Positions 33,086-44,928 are shown, counted from the stretch's first letter. The stretch: 64,000 nt of DNA from Microbotryum silenes-acaulis (GCA_003665825.1 QPFY01000005.1:868001-932000), one strand, 5' to 3'. Numbers and translations are program-made. The notes: generated from the sequence alone by a model not told the origin.

Positions 33086-33538
33086 GGAGGAGCAGATCGA
33101 TGGAGAATTATACAGTATTGGTCGGGAGGAAGGCGCAGATGTAATATGGAATAGAGTAGAATATAAGAAAATCTTATGTCTCGGGAGCATACGAACGAAC
33201 AGAGCTGAGAGGGCCGAGCGCGCGCGATCTCCGATGAGAACGAAGGTCGTCGGGATCCCGTCGTCCGTCCTTCGAGGCAATGTCCTTCGACCGTTTTCCT
33301 CGCTAGCATCTTCCTCTCGTTATCTGCTGGTCACCCACAACTCTCTTCTGCACATCTTGCAGCACATTCTAGTCCTCCCGTTCATCCCGAGGTGAAACTC
33401 GACTAGTCCTGACTGTTCGTACGACGTGTCGCTCGGAGTCGGCGCCAACCTCCACATTCGAACGAACGACCAACCGCCGAACGCCGGTGATAAACACCGC
33501 GCCTTACCGTAGACCAGAAGGCGACCTCCACACACAAG

Positions 33539-36500
33539 ATGCAACGCCTCCGTTCCATTCTCACATCGAAGAACCTGAATACCAATGACCCATGTCGTCC
33601 CACGTCATACCGCGTCAACCCAGCGTTCGAAGACGATCTCGACTCCGAGGACATCAACGCCCAACATCGCGGCGCGGCCGGGCGTCATCACGGTCGAAAA
33701 CACCTTTTCCGACGCTCTCGAGCCCTCCCGGACCATCGACCTCGTACATCTTCGACACTTCATAGAGGGACTTTCACGACGCTTCTTTTGGCTCTACATA
33801 TTTTATCTTCGCCGATCGCGATTACCTTGCTTCAGATCCTTACAATCGTCCATAGTAACCAAACGGTCAAAGTTTTGGAGGGGCTTCAGGACGGGGCGTT
33901 CTTGCCTTTGAATGGGACTAGGGTGATTCACCCCGTCACGGGGTCAGCAGAGGGTGGCGTAGGATCTGCGAGGAGATCTCGAAGAACGACTGTGGTCTTC
34001 GAGGGGTTTGGATCGGTGGTGTCTTTGGCGGTTTCGCACCTGGAAGGTCGTTCTTCGGCAAAGGAAGAAAGGAGTTCAAGCGGCGTGCGGGCCACAATGT
34101 CGAATAGAACGTCCGGACTCGTGACTAACGAGCTTGAAGCATCAACTTCGACTCTACAAGAATCCACCGACGATAATGGAGAGCTCATCGTCTCGGAAGC
34201 GTGTGCAACCTACCTCGTGAGTTTCCTCACCGCCGCGCTGCTCGAAAACGAACAGGGGCTAGATGAACTCAACCTCTCACCTCCGAGCTTTCAGAACGAA
34301 CCAATCGAATGGATCGCGCGATTCAAGATCAGTTCTTTGACGCTGACGATCTTCCAGATCTGGATGTTGGTCATCCTCGGCGTAGCGTGGTACCACGCTT
34401 CGAATAGCCATGTCGGCGCAGTCGCACTGTCTCAAACGCTGGTATCTTCTTTCGGTAGGTGCTTGCAGGCGTGAGGTGCCTCAGATAATGAAAGCTGAAG
34501 GAGGTGAAATTCCTCTTCTTTTCAATGCGCAGCCATCGCTCAAGCTGCTTTCACTTACGAGCACCATGCGAGCTTCGCAAGTGGGATCTTACTTGGCCCT
34601 TGTTCGCTCGCGCAGCCGTTGATCCCGGGTGAGTCATCCTGCGATACATACTTCGCTGGTCTTCAAATGTAAGAGGGAACCAAACCTCACGGACCGATTT
34701 GATGTCCGTCCACAGACTTTTGGTCCTTGATGGTCAAATCACAAATCGCCGTCGCCGTATTGCAGCTATTTGGATCCGCCGCAATCGCAATTTTCGCGGT
34801 CAACTTCGCCAACGTGAGGCTGCGGTGGCCAAACTTCAGAGAATGCAATCTCTCGTCTCTCCGATCCGGGGCTCTGATTCAGCCCCACGGCCACTACGGC
34901 ACCTCGAACGAGTCCTCGCAACACGCTCGTCTCCTCGTCTCCTCTTTCGAACTCCTCTCGACGTCGTCGATCTTCTTCGTCATCGCCTTCCAAGCCGTCT
35001 GGCTACGCGAGGCCGTACATCGACCTTCTCCAGCATTTGACTCTGCACCGAATTGGCTCGGTGTGCCAGAACAAATTGGTGTAGGGGTTTTGATGGTTCT
35101 AGCAACGTACGTTATGGCCATGGGTCAGGTAGGACTGAGGTATCGGTTCAGGTCGGTGATGGTCCTTTCGTTGTTGGGCAATCTTGCTTTTCTGTGAGTG
35201 ACGTACTTCCTTGTTGGTGCGTCAGGAGCTGTCTTACTGATCTGCGCCGATCTCGCACTTAGCGTCCACACTAGTTGCCTCTTATCTCAATCGACGTTTC
35301 GCGTGGTCCAAGCTTCGTCTTCTTTCCTCTCATTCTTGCTCGTCATTTCAGCCGCATTGGTCCTCCTTACTCTCGTCTTAGGAACTGCCACAATCTTTTC
35401 GAGACCAGCCTGGTCCTCTATTGGAGCGGACGGGTCAGACGGTGAGTTCACTCCAGTGCATGCTAAATGCCAGAAAACCTTGTTGACGCCGACCCTGACC
35501 CCTCTATCATGGCCAGTCGCTCAATCCGACAGCTCTTACGACGATAGAGATGCGAAATTATCTGACCTACACCACTCCACCGCATCTTCAAAGGATCTAT
35601 CCTCCACCGAAATAGTAGATTATCGTCGTCCCAAACCCGGCCAGCCTCATGTTCAATCCCACATTTTGAACCGCCCGCCGAGCACCAGCTATGCCTCCAA
35701 CCACCCTCGGCACTCGCGCCTCAGCTCCACCTCAACCATTAACACGACTGGAACATGGAAGGAGTCCGTCTTTGGCCGACAGAGATCCCGCTCGATGAGT
35801 TTGGAGCTGGCAACGTCGAGGATGATACCGTTGCGATCATTGGGGTCTCAAACCCTCGTCCACGTTGAGGCGCCTACAACGCAGTCGCTGCGTTCCGAAC
35901 GGATGACCGCTGCAAGTGAAAGAGGGACTATCCTAGCCATGGCCAACGAAGACCTCATCGACGAAGACAAAGACGAAACAGACTTGTTTCGCCAAGTCAC
36001 ACCTCGGCGCCTGAGGAACCCCTCCAAAGCTTCGATCGACGTACCCATGCCCGCCATTCCGGATGAGGATACCTTGGGAGTTGGAGGGGACGATCCTTTT
36101 CGACCTGTTACGCCGAGGAGACTGCGGCAGCCTTCGGTACCTTTGGACGCGGAGGATGCGGAGGACGTCGACGCTATCTTGGCGGGCGAGGCGGCGGTGA
36201 GAGGCTCGGCGCGAGGGGTCGATCCATTTACGTGGACGACGGCCGAGCCATTTGCCACCACCACAGCTTCAAAGGATGATTTTTCGTCGCACTCAAAAGT
36301 TACTCCTGAATCAGGGTTAATCCTCTCCCCGACCCAAGCCACACCTTCCTCGCCTTCCCCGACGCGTTCAGTCCGAGCTCCTAAAGGCCCACCCACCAGC
36401 TCCGCCGTCCCCATACCCAACCTCTTTCCCCTCTCCCATCTCAGTCTTTCGGATTTCCTATTCCAAACGCCCTTAAATGCACCCACTCCCATTCCCGTCC

Positions 36501-36889
36501 CTGTTCCGACCCTCCAAATCACCGATGCTCAAGATTGTCGTGGCCATGGCAGCGAACACGATGTTCCTTTACGACCACTTCCCCAGGCTCAGATTTACGA
36601 TCGGTCGAAGACACATCGGGTGAGGTCGGCTGTTCAGCAGGGAGGGCAAGTCAAGTCGTCGGATGGACGACCTTTTGCTCAACCGAGTAAGGAGCATTCT
36701 ACGATGGGCTACAAACCTCTCCAAGATGCGACCATCCAACTTCACCCGGAGGATCGCGCAAACTCCAAGTCTTCGGCCACCCCTACACCTCTAGGTCCTG
36801 AACCGATGGATCGAAGGGAAAGCGTTTTAGACCGTCCTCATCCACTCGTGTACGAACGCTGGACGGTCAATTGGCCTGCACTCGAGTAG
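33539..36889 (+). CDS. Polytopic membrane protein with long disordered tail, unknown function
   Basis: Four exons (33539-34454, 34533-34628, 34716-35193, 35263-36889) join in frame to about 1038 residues. Six to eight hydrophobic segments are visible, including LLLALHILSSPIAITLLQIL, LTIFQIWMLVILGVAWYHA, VAVLQLFGSAAIAIFAV, SIFFVIAFQAVWL, GVGVLMVLATYVMAM and FLSFLLVISAALVLLTLVL. Between the first two lies a long soluble loop with N-glycosylation-type sites (SNQT, LNGT). The tail of about 480 residues is Ser/Pro-rich and contains the duplicated motif F-R-x-VTPRRLR-x-PS. No known transporter or receptor signature was recognised. Confidence 0.75.
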
Positions 36890-37565
36890 AACACACCGAC
36901 ACGCACACACGCACACACCCACATCCTTAGCCTCTGTAGACCTATCACCAGTTCCCATAATCTGTCAATATACTTTTTACCACCTTGAACTTCCCCGCTA
37001 CGGAGCTCGAGAGACTGATCAGAGAAGCTGGGCACCTAATACATTGGTTTCTTCTATATCATATGGTTGTGCGACGTTTCGTTAGGACAGACCGAAGAAG
37101 AAAAGGAAAACTATCGCCCCTCCAGGGAAAACCCTCGAGGTGAAAGAAGAAAAGGAAAAGGGGGTCCAAAAAAGCCCTAGCACGGAGGGAAAAGGAACGT
37201 ATGAAAGCGGGTGACGGTTGACACAATGTCACACGGGGGCTTGAGAACGAGGAACTTGAACTACTCGGGACAAAGATGCGGCGCGGGGTATATACCAGAG
37301 AGGATGAAGCTGCCGTAGGTCGAGAGGTTCCAATGGACAGAGATGGTCATTAAGAGGCATTACTAACATCGAGAGTCCAGACATAATTCATGGCGGGTGG
37401 GGCTGAGTGTGCCGAAAGCTGGAACGATGATGGAAGTGTGCAGAAGCGGGGTTATTCGTAGAAGCGAATGTGGAGGAGTCAACGGTGCCGTAGGTTAGAA
37501 CGAGGATAAAGTCCAAGACCCCAATGAAAGAGTGTTCGGAAGCGTTCGTGGCTGTCGACGATCGA
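36890..37565. other. Convergent intergenic region
   Basis: It holds the 3' ends of the membrane-protein gene and RAS. An acacacgcacacac tract lies at about 36898-36920. The remainder is purine-rich without a coding signal. Confidence 0.5.
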
Positions 37566-38774
37566 TCACAGGATAGAGCAACCCCTCAGAAGCCTGTGCT
37601 TTTTCCCACCCGCTACCTTTGACCCCGGTGTCGTGCCTTCACGTTGTGCTCGGACTGCCACGGTTGAACACAGATAGTCAGCCTCCTCCCTCTCCTCCAA
37701 TCGCAATGGGCAGTGCACTCACTCATCCTGACGACGGTGTAGTAAGCCAACTCGAGATTGAGCCTCGTCTTGGCACTTGTTTCGACAAACTCGCACCCCA
37801 ACTTCTTGGCCAAGGCCTGGCCCTCGTCCCTACCAACCTCACGTTCGTTGGCGCGATCGGCCTTGTTGCCGACGAGGACGATAGGGATCGTTTCAGAGTC
37901 TTTGACGCGCGTGATCTGATGCCTGAACCGTTCGATGCGTTCGAACGTGGCGCGAGCGGTGATGGAATAGACGAGTACGAAACCTTCTCCTTCCCTGTGG
38001 GTGCGGGGTGCGATGGGCTCATGGTCAGTGAGCGAATCTCTGAGACGTAAGTAGTGTGAGAGCTCGTACCGAATCCATTGATCCCTCAGTGCTGTGTACT
38101 CCTCTGTAGATTTAAGCAACCGCCGGACAATTGTCAGTGGTCGATTCTGCCTTTGTCTTGAGTCGCGCGTGCCTAGACCGTACCTTGTCCAGCTGTATCG
38201 AGGATTTCGAGCAGATAGGGCTGATCATCGATGATAGCATGTTTACGATACGAGTCTTCTGTGGTATGTGTTAGGGCGTTATCGAGCAGCGTGTCAGCGT
38301 TGGGCTACCCAGCGGGCTCGGACGGCGGGCTCGGGGGTGGGCACGTGACTCGGCACTCCTGCGCGACCACACGCGAGCACAATGCAGGGGCTGCGATGGA
38401 GGGCGGCGGTGGGGCGAGGGTCGTCGGGTGGGGGCCCTCGATCGAGTTGAGCCCGAGCTTAAGCCAACTAACCAATCGTAGGGTCGTATGTCTAACGAGG
38501 GTGAACAGTGGTCAGTGTATTTGTACTCGCACAGCTGCGCGGCGCAGTCGTCCTCGATCGCATTTGACGGGTCGTTGTCGTTGTCAAGCTAAGCGCTCTG
38601 AAACGAGCATGCTCACCTCTGTCAAACCAGCCAAGTGGGTCAGTACAAGTCCGAGTATGACACGGTCTCGCGTCCAGACTGACCAATGAAATGATTCAAA
38701 CAGAGCTGGATCGTCAACGCGGTCTTGCCCACTCCACCGTCGCCCAACACCACGATCTTGCAGCTCATCACCAT
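37566..38774 (-). CDS. RAS: Ras-family small GTPase with CAAX box
   Basis: Seven exons join in frame to 191 residues from the ATG at 38768: 38768-38684, 38618-38617 (2 nt), 38491-38473, 38258-38184, 38103-38070, 37994-37723 and 37654-37566. A second in-frame ATG lies two codons upstream (38774). All G boxes are present: P-loop GDGGVGKT (9-16), effector YDPTIEDSY (31-39), DTAGQ (56-60), NKAD (115-118) and TSAK (144-147). The basic tail [10 protein letters not shown] ends in CSIL, a prenylation signal. The [19 protein letters not shown] block is typical of basidiomycete Ras. The protein signals from the plasma membrane in growth and mating. Which Ras paralogue it is remains open. Confidence 0.95.
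38617..38618 (-). other. Two-nucleotide micro-exon in RAS
   Basis: Exon 1 ends in …HFI plus G (38684). The next confident exon (38491-38473) starts TYDPTI in phase 0. Only AG at 38618-38617, flanked by tttgacag and GTGAGC, completes GAG (Glu) and restores frame. The result ETYDPTIEDSY has the correct spacing to the P-loop. Branch-point-like ctgac words precede both acceptors. Confidence 0.75.
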
Positions 38775-39538
38775 ACTGGGCCAGTGAGCTGATCAGCGAG
38801 TGAGCCGTAGCGTGATGGTGCAGGTTCCGATACGCGTTGCGCTGTGACTTGTCAAGAATGAACCCTCAACGGGAACTCGGGGCGCGATTCCGACTGTGGA
38901 GCGGCGTAGCGTTGGCAGGCGGTGGCCAGTCGGGTCGAACACGATTAGGGCGGTGCGAGCGAGCGGGTGAGTTGGTGGCGAGAGTAGTGCACGCAGCAAG
39001 GGAGCCCAGTCGAAAGTGATGGATGAAGAGAGCGATAAAAGAGTTGCGGAGGGCGGATCGAGTGGCGTGAGAACAAGAACAAAAAAAGGTGCACAGAGAT
39101 TGCCGTGCAAGAGGAGCTAGTTTGGGGTCTCGTCATGTCTCGTCGACACACATCACGCGCACCAGCGCGTCACCCGCCCCTGCCGGCGCCCTGCCCCACG
39201 TCGTCGTCCAACAATTAGAACCACTCGGCACGGTGCCATTTTCATGCCTCAGTCAGCATGACCGTCCTTCCAGCAGCACGAGGAGAGCTCTCAGATTTTT
39301 TAGAGAGAATATGTGATGAACAGGAGTATCCTCCGTCGGATTCATCTGTTACAAGACACTGCAACAGGTATACTACGGCGATGCAAACCCCGCGTCGGAA
39401 CCGCGGATTTGTTGAAATGGCCGAGGCGACTAATTAGCGATCAGGGAAACCAGCCACCATCTTTTTCGTGCGGGTCAGGTCCCCGCATCCCATCGATTTC
39501 AGATGCTATTCAAGTCAAGCTTGATTGCATAGACCGCC
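38775..39538. other. Intergenic between RAS 5' end and SUA5 3' end
   Basis: Contains the RAS promoter and leader. No gene recognised. Long minus-strand open frame here is low-complexity and without family signal. Confidence 0.5.
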
Positions 39539-41044
39539 TCATACTCCAAGTTCCACTACCTCGGTCCCACCCGCGGACTTGCGAGCGCGTTCCATCACCG
39601 CCAACCCAACCCCTGTCTGCTCGATCGCCTCGATCAGAATAAGGTCGACCCCGACGGTTGTCACATCCGCATCGCTGCCTCCATCCTTTGATACAAGACC
39701 ATTCGAGGCTGGCAATGAATCGAGGTATCGTAGTCCTGCAAAAAGTCGTTGTCCAGCCTCGATCGGTCGAGAACGAGAACCCAAAGGGTACGAGTAAAAT
39801 TTGGGTAGTGTGGGCATCCCGTTGTCATTAACCGAGGAAGCCTTCGACCGTCTGTTCATTCCCAAGGTGACGAGGGAACAGCTTGAACAAAACTCTTGTG
39901 TTGTCGTAGGTGACAGTCGTTCCATCGAGTCCGAGCACAGCATCAATCCGACTCTCTCGACCCTTCGATCCGGCCCTTGCTCCCGTATCCGCTCAATCAA
40001 CTCGTTCAACCCCAGCGCTTCCTTTGATTCCGAGAACCGTACAAGAACGACTTTGGAATGTGTGGGCGCGTAGTGCTTGTACTTCATCCCCGGCGTGGTC
40101 GGCTTGGCCTCGAGTTCGCTCGATTTGAAATCCCTCGCGTAGACTTGTATCCGACCTCTCCCCTTCTGCTTCCCCTTGCCTTTATCTCCAACTCCCCCAC
40201 CGAACCCAGCTTCCTCTAAGCACTCTTCAATCTCTTCGGCCGTCACGCCTCCGGCCCTGAGGATTCTCAACTGCCCGACACTATCCTCCTCTCCACCTTC
40301 ATTCCCTCCCGACCTCACCCAATCCACCACCGTACTCTCCACTCCGACCGTACACTCCCCACCATCGAAAATAGCTCCCAATCCCCTGCCCTTCCCCAAA
40401 TCGAATTCGACATGTTTCGCACTCGTCGGGCTAGGGCGTGAGCTCAAATTCGCCGATGGAGCTGCCAGCGGTCGATCGGCTTCTTGAATCAATCGAAGGG
40501 CCAAAGGATGACTTGGCATCCTCAATGCCAAACTGGGTTGTCCTGCCGTCACTTCTTGAGCGACTCGGTTCTTCGGTGGTCCATGAACGTCTTCCTCCAA
40601 CGGAAAGATCAACGTCAATGGCCCAGGCCAGAACTTTCGCATCAAGGGACGATAGATGGCGGGGATAGCCTTTTCGGCTCCAGGTAAAAGATCGAGCATC
40701 ATTTGGTGGGATGAGACATGAACGATAAGGGGGTTGTCCGAAGGTCTTCCTTTGGCGGCGTAAATGGATCGAACGGCGGAGGAGGAAAGGGCCGAGGCGC
40801 CCAGACCGTAGACGGTTTCGGTCGGGAAAGCGACGAGGCCCCCTGAGCGGAGGATCGAGGCTGCTTCGGCGATTGCGCTCGGGGAGGAACCAGAGAGGAT
40901 GGGCGCCTCCAGTTCAGCTACGTAGGAACTTGTTGTTGGAGAATTCATGGGCGTAATCTTGGCGGAGGACAAGGAAGTCGGATCGGACGACGACTTGAGG
41001 AGGGACGACGGGGTGCGCAGGACACGGGCCAAGATGCGTTGCAT
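39539..41044 (-). CDS. SUA5: Threonylcarbamoyl-AMP synthase (Sua5/YrdC family)
   Basis: A single exon encodes 501 residues. The YrdC domain (about 55-250) shows SGGLVAFPTETVYGLGA, KGRPSDNPLIVHV, KFWPGPLTLIF, LALRMPSHPLA, APSANLSSRPSPT and TVGVESTVVDW. The C-terminal Sua5 domain (about 315-480) starts at PGMKYKHYAPTHSKVVLV. The enzyme makes threonylcarbamoyl-AMP from Thr, bicarbonate and ATP for t6A37 modification of ANN-decoding tRNAs. The first 32 residues are basic and Ser-rich (MQRILARVLRTPSSLLKSSS), like a mitochondrial presequence. A second Met at 33 could give a cytosolic form; dual targeting is inference. Confidence 0.95.
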   Translation of the reverse strand: MQRILARVLRTPSSLLKSSSDPTSLSSAKITPMNSPTTSSYVAELEAPILSGSSPSAIAEAASILRSGGLVAFPTETVYGLGASALSSSAVRSIYAAKGRPSDNPLIVHVSSHQMMLDLLPGAEKAIPAIYRPLMRKFWPGPLTLIFPLEEDVHGPPKNRVAQEVTAGQPSLALRMPSHPLALRLIQEADRPLAAPSANLSSRPSPTSAKHVEFDLGKGRGLGAIFDGGECTVGVESTVVDWVRSGGNEGGEEDSVGQLRILRAGGVTAEEIEECLEEAGFGGGVGDKGKGKQKGRGRIQVYARDFKSSELEAKPTTPGMKYKHYAPTHSKVVLVRFSESKEALGLNELIERIREQGPDRRVERVGLMLCSDSMERLSPTTTQEFCSSCSLVTLGMNRRSKASSVNDNGMPTLPKFYSYPLGSRSRPIEAGQRLFAGLRYLDSLPASNGLVSKDGGSDADVTTVGVDLILIEAIEQTGVGLAVMERARKSAGGTEVVELGV

Positions 41045-41631
41045 TCACTTGCGACGAGTTAACAGTTCTTGAAGTCCTTCGATTATATTCAGACTGTATA
41101 TATATATAGGCCTGGTCAGCTAATGTGCTCCAGCATCGGCGACGAAGGGTCGCTCCAGCTCCAACTCGACGTAGAGTTGCGAAGGTCGAAGCGTGATATG
41201 GCGAGTGCCGGAGAAACGAGGAGAGGCCACAGGATGATTAGATGACATGACTGACCTGGGAAACAAATGACTTTTTGTGCTCTCAAATCACCGTGCCAAT
41301 GAATCGGGCGTTTCAGCAGGGATGCATACGACGAGGCGACGGACAGGAAGCAACCTGGTCATCCACCGATCGTCGCCGCGCGAAGGGAACCCATTACTAA
41401 TGCTGATAGATGCTGATCCGGTCTCACCGTTCGTGGCCGGGGTGCTGTTGCAGTGGTTCATATGTTCGCACAAGCTTGACACAGAACAGGTCTCTTAAGA
41501 CTCTTTCAGACGAAGTCTCAAATTAGTTCAGGCAGTGGCTACAGCTTGTCAGTTACAATTTGTAGTCGACTCTTGTCAGATCACGTGACCCAATCATGAC
41601 GACATCCTGTTGGCAATATCTAACCTGCCCA
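41045..41631. other. Intergenic upstream of SUA5
   Basis: A tatatatatata run lies at about 41097-41108, 55-65 bases upstream of the SUA5 ATG, and could act as a TATA-like element. No gene seen. Confidence 0.45.
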
Positions 41632-42935
41632 TCATCGAGCCAGCATCGATTGCAACAAAATCTTCCAGGTCTCTTTCCTCGAAATCGCACTACTCCACCT
41701 CGTATCAACCCGCAAAGTCTTCATCCCTGTTTCGGCGCCGACGAGCGAGAAATGTTCCGAAGGTGTTTCGGCCGAGGCGAAGGGCGAATCAAAGTCCTGC
41801 ACTTGGTCGTACAACGATTTTTCACTCCCCGACAGTGGGATCTGTACCAAGGAAGTATGGCAGCATCAGAAACCGCTGCATCGATCAGGGTATCCGCCTC
41901 GGACCCAAACTCGCGTTCAATTCGGCAGAGGGATAAGGCCCGAAGACCAATCCTCTACACCGCTCGATAACAGGCTGGCTCGTCACATGTAACAGGATTC
42001 TCGTATCCGTCGAGTCGTGCATCCGAAACTGGACCGAGTCAAATCTGTGTCAGATGTCCCCCTGCCCAGAGCCTTGGCAGACTGGTCGACGCGGTGGGAC
42101 TTACCTGATGAGACCCCAAAAAGAAGGCACAATCGTGACAGTCGTGGACCATGATCGATCCCGATATAGGTGGGACGATAATACAACTCTTTCGAATACC
42201 ATAAAGGTAAAGGGCCGAAAATGATGCAGGTTGGGAGTTGGAAAGGTCCACGAACGAGTGTTCGAAATCCGCGAGCAACAGGGCTTGCGATGCTGAGGTC
42301 GAGGGGAGGTCTTGCGAGCAGAGGTAGCAATCGGTCTTGCCGCTCAGAGTGAGCGAGGTGGAGGGGATGTTGTGAGGTTTCCGACGATGACTGTCGGCGC
42401 CTGGTGGTGCAGCAGGCGGTTGATCCGAGATCGGCTGCGGAAGTTTTGGTGGGGCCGACTTAGGCTCGGTCTTTCGAAAGCTGAATTTGGACTTTGTCGT
42501 CGAGATTCCTCCTTTGAATCTAGACACCGCTTCTTGAACAGCTTTTATTTCCTACAAAACAATCCAAAAAAGTGATGAGCTGCGGCACCGCATCCCACCC
42601 CTCTTCGACGGATGGCACAGCCGGACTGACTCGCTCGCACCGGCCCAATTCAAACACTGGTATCCTATCAGCGTTCTGACTCAGTTCCTGCTTGAGCTGT
42701 TGCATTGATCTCGACAGTTCGTCGAGTTGGGCTGGCGATGGCGATGGGTTCGTGGCGTTCAGAGTCGCTCGAAGCTCTGATGGGGAGATAGGGGATCAGT
42801 TTACAGCGTGTTCGCATGCAGCGCATTTGCCCTCTAGACACGATTACGATCAACTTCACTTTTGAGCTCATCGAACCATCGTGCAACGAATTCGACTCGG
42901 GTTTCTTCTGCTGCTTCCTGCATCCTCGCCTGCAC
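41632..42935 (-). CDS. Tubulin-folding cofactor C (TBCC domain)
   Basis: Minus-strand exons encode, in order: an N-terminal helical spectrin-like part (RVEFVARWFDELKSEVD; ELSRSMQQLKQELSQN), the linker EIKAVQEAVSRFKGG with Pro/Lys-rich sequence, and the TBCC beta-helix (SCIIVPPISGSIMVHDCHDC, FRMHDSTDTRILLHVTSQPV, IERCRGLVFGPYPS). The end is YDQVQDFDSPFASAETPSEH. The Arg in the SGS…FRMHDS region is where the family places its GTPase-activating arginine finger function with cofactors D and E on beta-tubulin. Exon joins follow GT-AG rules at 42105-42030 and 41960-41870, but the start (an ATG near 42927 or further up) is uncertain. Confidence 0.85.
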
Positions 42936-43215
42936 TGGTGGGGTCTGATTCGCAAACGTCGCGTCGTACGGTCACTGGCAGGCACGAGACTCGTTCTGAG
43001 ACGATAGCTCGTCCTTTGTCGGAGGCTTCGGTAATGACCTGGATCTAAGACTGATGGGACCCGCGGTTCCGAGTGCGGATGGGCTCGACGACGTGCGCGG
43101 TAGCTCACGAAGCTTTAGCTTCCTCCGGGTCGCGATCTCGGTTGATTGCGTCGAGAATCTACCGACGCGTTGTGCTACACGCAACTAGTATCGCATGCCG
43201 CTGGATTAATCATCG

Positions 43216-43515
43216 ATGGGGCACTATGACCTGCTGCATAGGAAAAAGCTGAGACAGAGGAAAATTGAGGACAAATTGCAGATTCGCCGATGGGCAGAAC
43301 AGCCGGCGGCCGGACCTACTGAGGAGGTCCGTGCACCGGCCTTTGGCCCGTTCTTGAGTCCGTTGTGCATCCTTCATTTGCTCATCCCTGATGAGGCTGA
43401 AAGGAGGAAGACACTGGAGGATATCGGAAGGAATGGAATTTATAAACTTAAACTGAAACTGAAACCTACTTCAGATCGATTAGGTGGTGATCCCTACGTG
43501 CCCACGTGCCGATAG
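43216..43515 (+). CDS. Small hypothetical open frame
   Basis: It encodes 99 residues starting MGHYDLLHRKKLRQRKIEDK, basic at the N-terminus. No homology or signal is recognised. It lies in about 1 kb between the TBCC gene and the 43975 gene, and may be chance or an exon of the latter's leader. Confidence 0.2.
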   Translation: MGHYDLLHRKKLRQRKIEDKLQIRRWAEQPAAGPTEEVRAPAFGPFLSPLCILHLLIPDEAERRKTLEDIGRNGIYKLKLKLKPTSDRLGGDPYVPTCR

Positions 43516-43974
43516 CCTAGTGCGTGGACGAACGGATCAACCGGATCAACCCGCCGGTAACTTAATGGTGATCGCGCATGTGATTTGGATTGCCCAGCGC
43601 CTTGAGAGGTATGTAGTACGTTCGCCCGCCGGCACGCCGCTACTTGCCCAGTTAGTAGATAATCATGTCAAACTGCCGCTGGACACCAGCTTGGCGGTGA
43701 TGACTCTGCTGTGAACGACAGCAGGCCAGGAGACTGCCCGACGAGACGGAGACAGTCGACTTCGGCGACAAATTGATACGCTTCCGACTCGAACTCGCGG
43801 CGCAATTTCGGTGACTAACCCCGCTTCCTCCCAGGCGCACTCTCCTTCCTCACCCCATCCTCGTCCCCGGGACGCCCGACCCCGAAGTCTTTGCCCGCCC
43901 CAGTACCTACGCCCATACGGAGAACTCTCCCTGTACTCCCCTGCGCCCAATCGTACTGAACGAGATCAAAGCGA

Positions 43975-44928
43975 ATGGCTACGGCGGCCTTACTCCACTC
44001 GTCGTCGCCGCACTCGCACCACCCGCGCTATCATCAGGCCGCTCCCGCCGGCATCATGTCGACCCCAGCGACGGCGACGATCGCGGAGGACGAGCTGATG
44101 GACCTGTTCGCATCGGACACCTTTTCGCTCGAGTCGGCGCGTGATCGCGACCTGATGGCTTTGTCCAAGGTGCTGCAGACCTATCTGCCCAGTTCGCCGC
44201 CACTGGCTCATGCAATGGTGCCGATGTCCGTCACTTCTACCGGGCCGGGTGCCAGCTCCGGCTCGAGCTCGCGGCAGTTTGGCGCAAGTGGCGCTCAGGC
44301 CCAATGGATCACCTCGCACCAAGGATACGGCAATGGCTACGGCAGCGGCTACCCACACGAGGCCAGTAGCAACAATGGATGGAGACCTGATGCATCCACT
44401 TCGGCATCCGCGTACCCGCACCAAGGCGCTCCGACCTGCACGCCTTCATCGTCGTTCAACCCTCCGCAAGCCGGCCTCGGCGCCGTGGGAGCCGGCTCTC
44501 ACTTCGGCCAAGTCCCTCCGCCCCCGACACCCCAAGGCACACCCATGTCGTACTATGCCCATCTCCCTTCGCCCAACCTGGATTCGTCGTCACGTAATCT
44601 ATCCGCGTTCCCCATGAACGGTATGGCCGTCAACGCGGCGCCTTCGGCCGGGTGTCGAGCCCCCGCGGTTTCCCGAGAACGGGCGCCAGGCGACATCCCG
44701 GCGAACGAATGGTCCAGTCGACTCCGCAGTGCGAGTTCGGCCGGAGGATACGCGATACGACCTCCATCTTACGAAGATGCGACTTCCGTAACGAGAATGT
44801 CGAGATCGGGTGCAACGCCGAACGGAAGGGGAAGGCGAGTCGACGACGACAACGACGATGCCATGATGGGCGAAAGGGAATCGGGCGACGGCTCTTCGAC
44901 GTCGCAGGGTTGGCCGGCCAGATTTTAA
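43975..44928 (+). CDS. Low-complexity hypothetical protein, 317 residues
   Basis: A single open frame rich in Ser, Gly, Pro, Ala and Tyr, with no signal peptide or membrane segment. The start may be the second Met (MSTPATATIAEDELMDLF, residue 28). A short acidic helix (EDELMDLFASDTFSLES) precedes disordered sequence (YGNGYGSGYPHEASS). PPSYEDA near residue 265 is a PPxY-type WW-domain ligand. An acidic stretch VDDDNDDAMMGERE lies near the end. No family recognised. Confidence 0.5.
   Translation: MATAALLHSSSPHSHHPRYHQAAPAGIMSTPATATIAEDELMDLFASDTFSLESARDRDLMALSKVLQTYLPSSPPLAHAMVPMSVTSTGPGASSGSSSRQFGASGAQAQWITSHQGYGNGYGSGYPHEASSNNGWRPDASTSASAYPHQGAPTCTPSSSFNPPQAGLGAVGAGSHFGQVPPPPTPQGTPMSYYAHLPSPNLDSSSRNLSAFPMNGMAVNAAPSAGCRAPAVSRERAPGDIPANEWSSRLRSASSAGGYAIRPPSYEDATSVTRMSRSGATPNGRGRRVDDDNDDAMMGERESGDGSSTSQGWPARF

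Noticed and set aside
35443..35474. A further 32-nt GT-AG intron in the membrane-protein tail
   Set aside because: It is in frame either way and shorter than every other intron in the window, so there is no reason to call it.
35848..36522. Minus-strand 224-codon frame
   Set aside because: Antisense of the disordered tail of the membrane protein.
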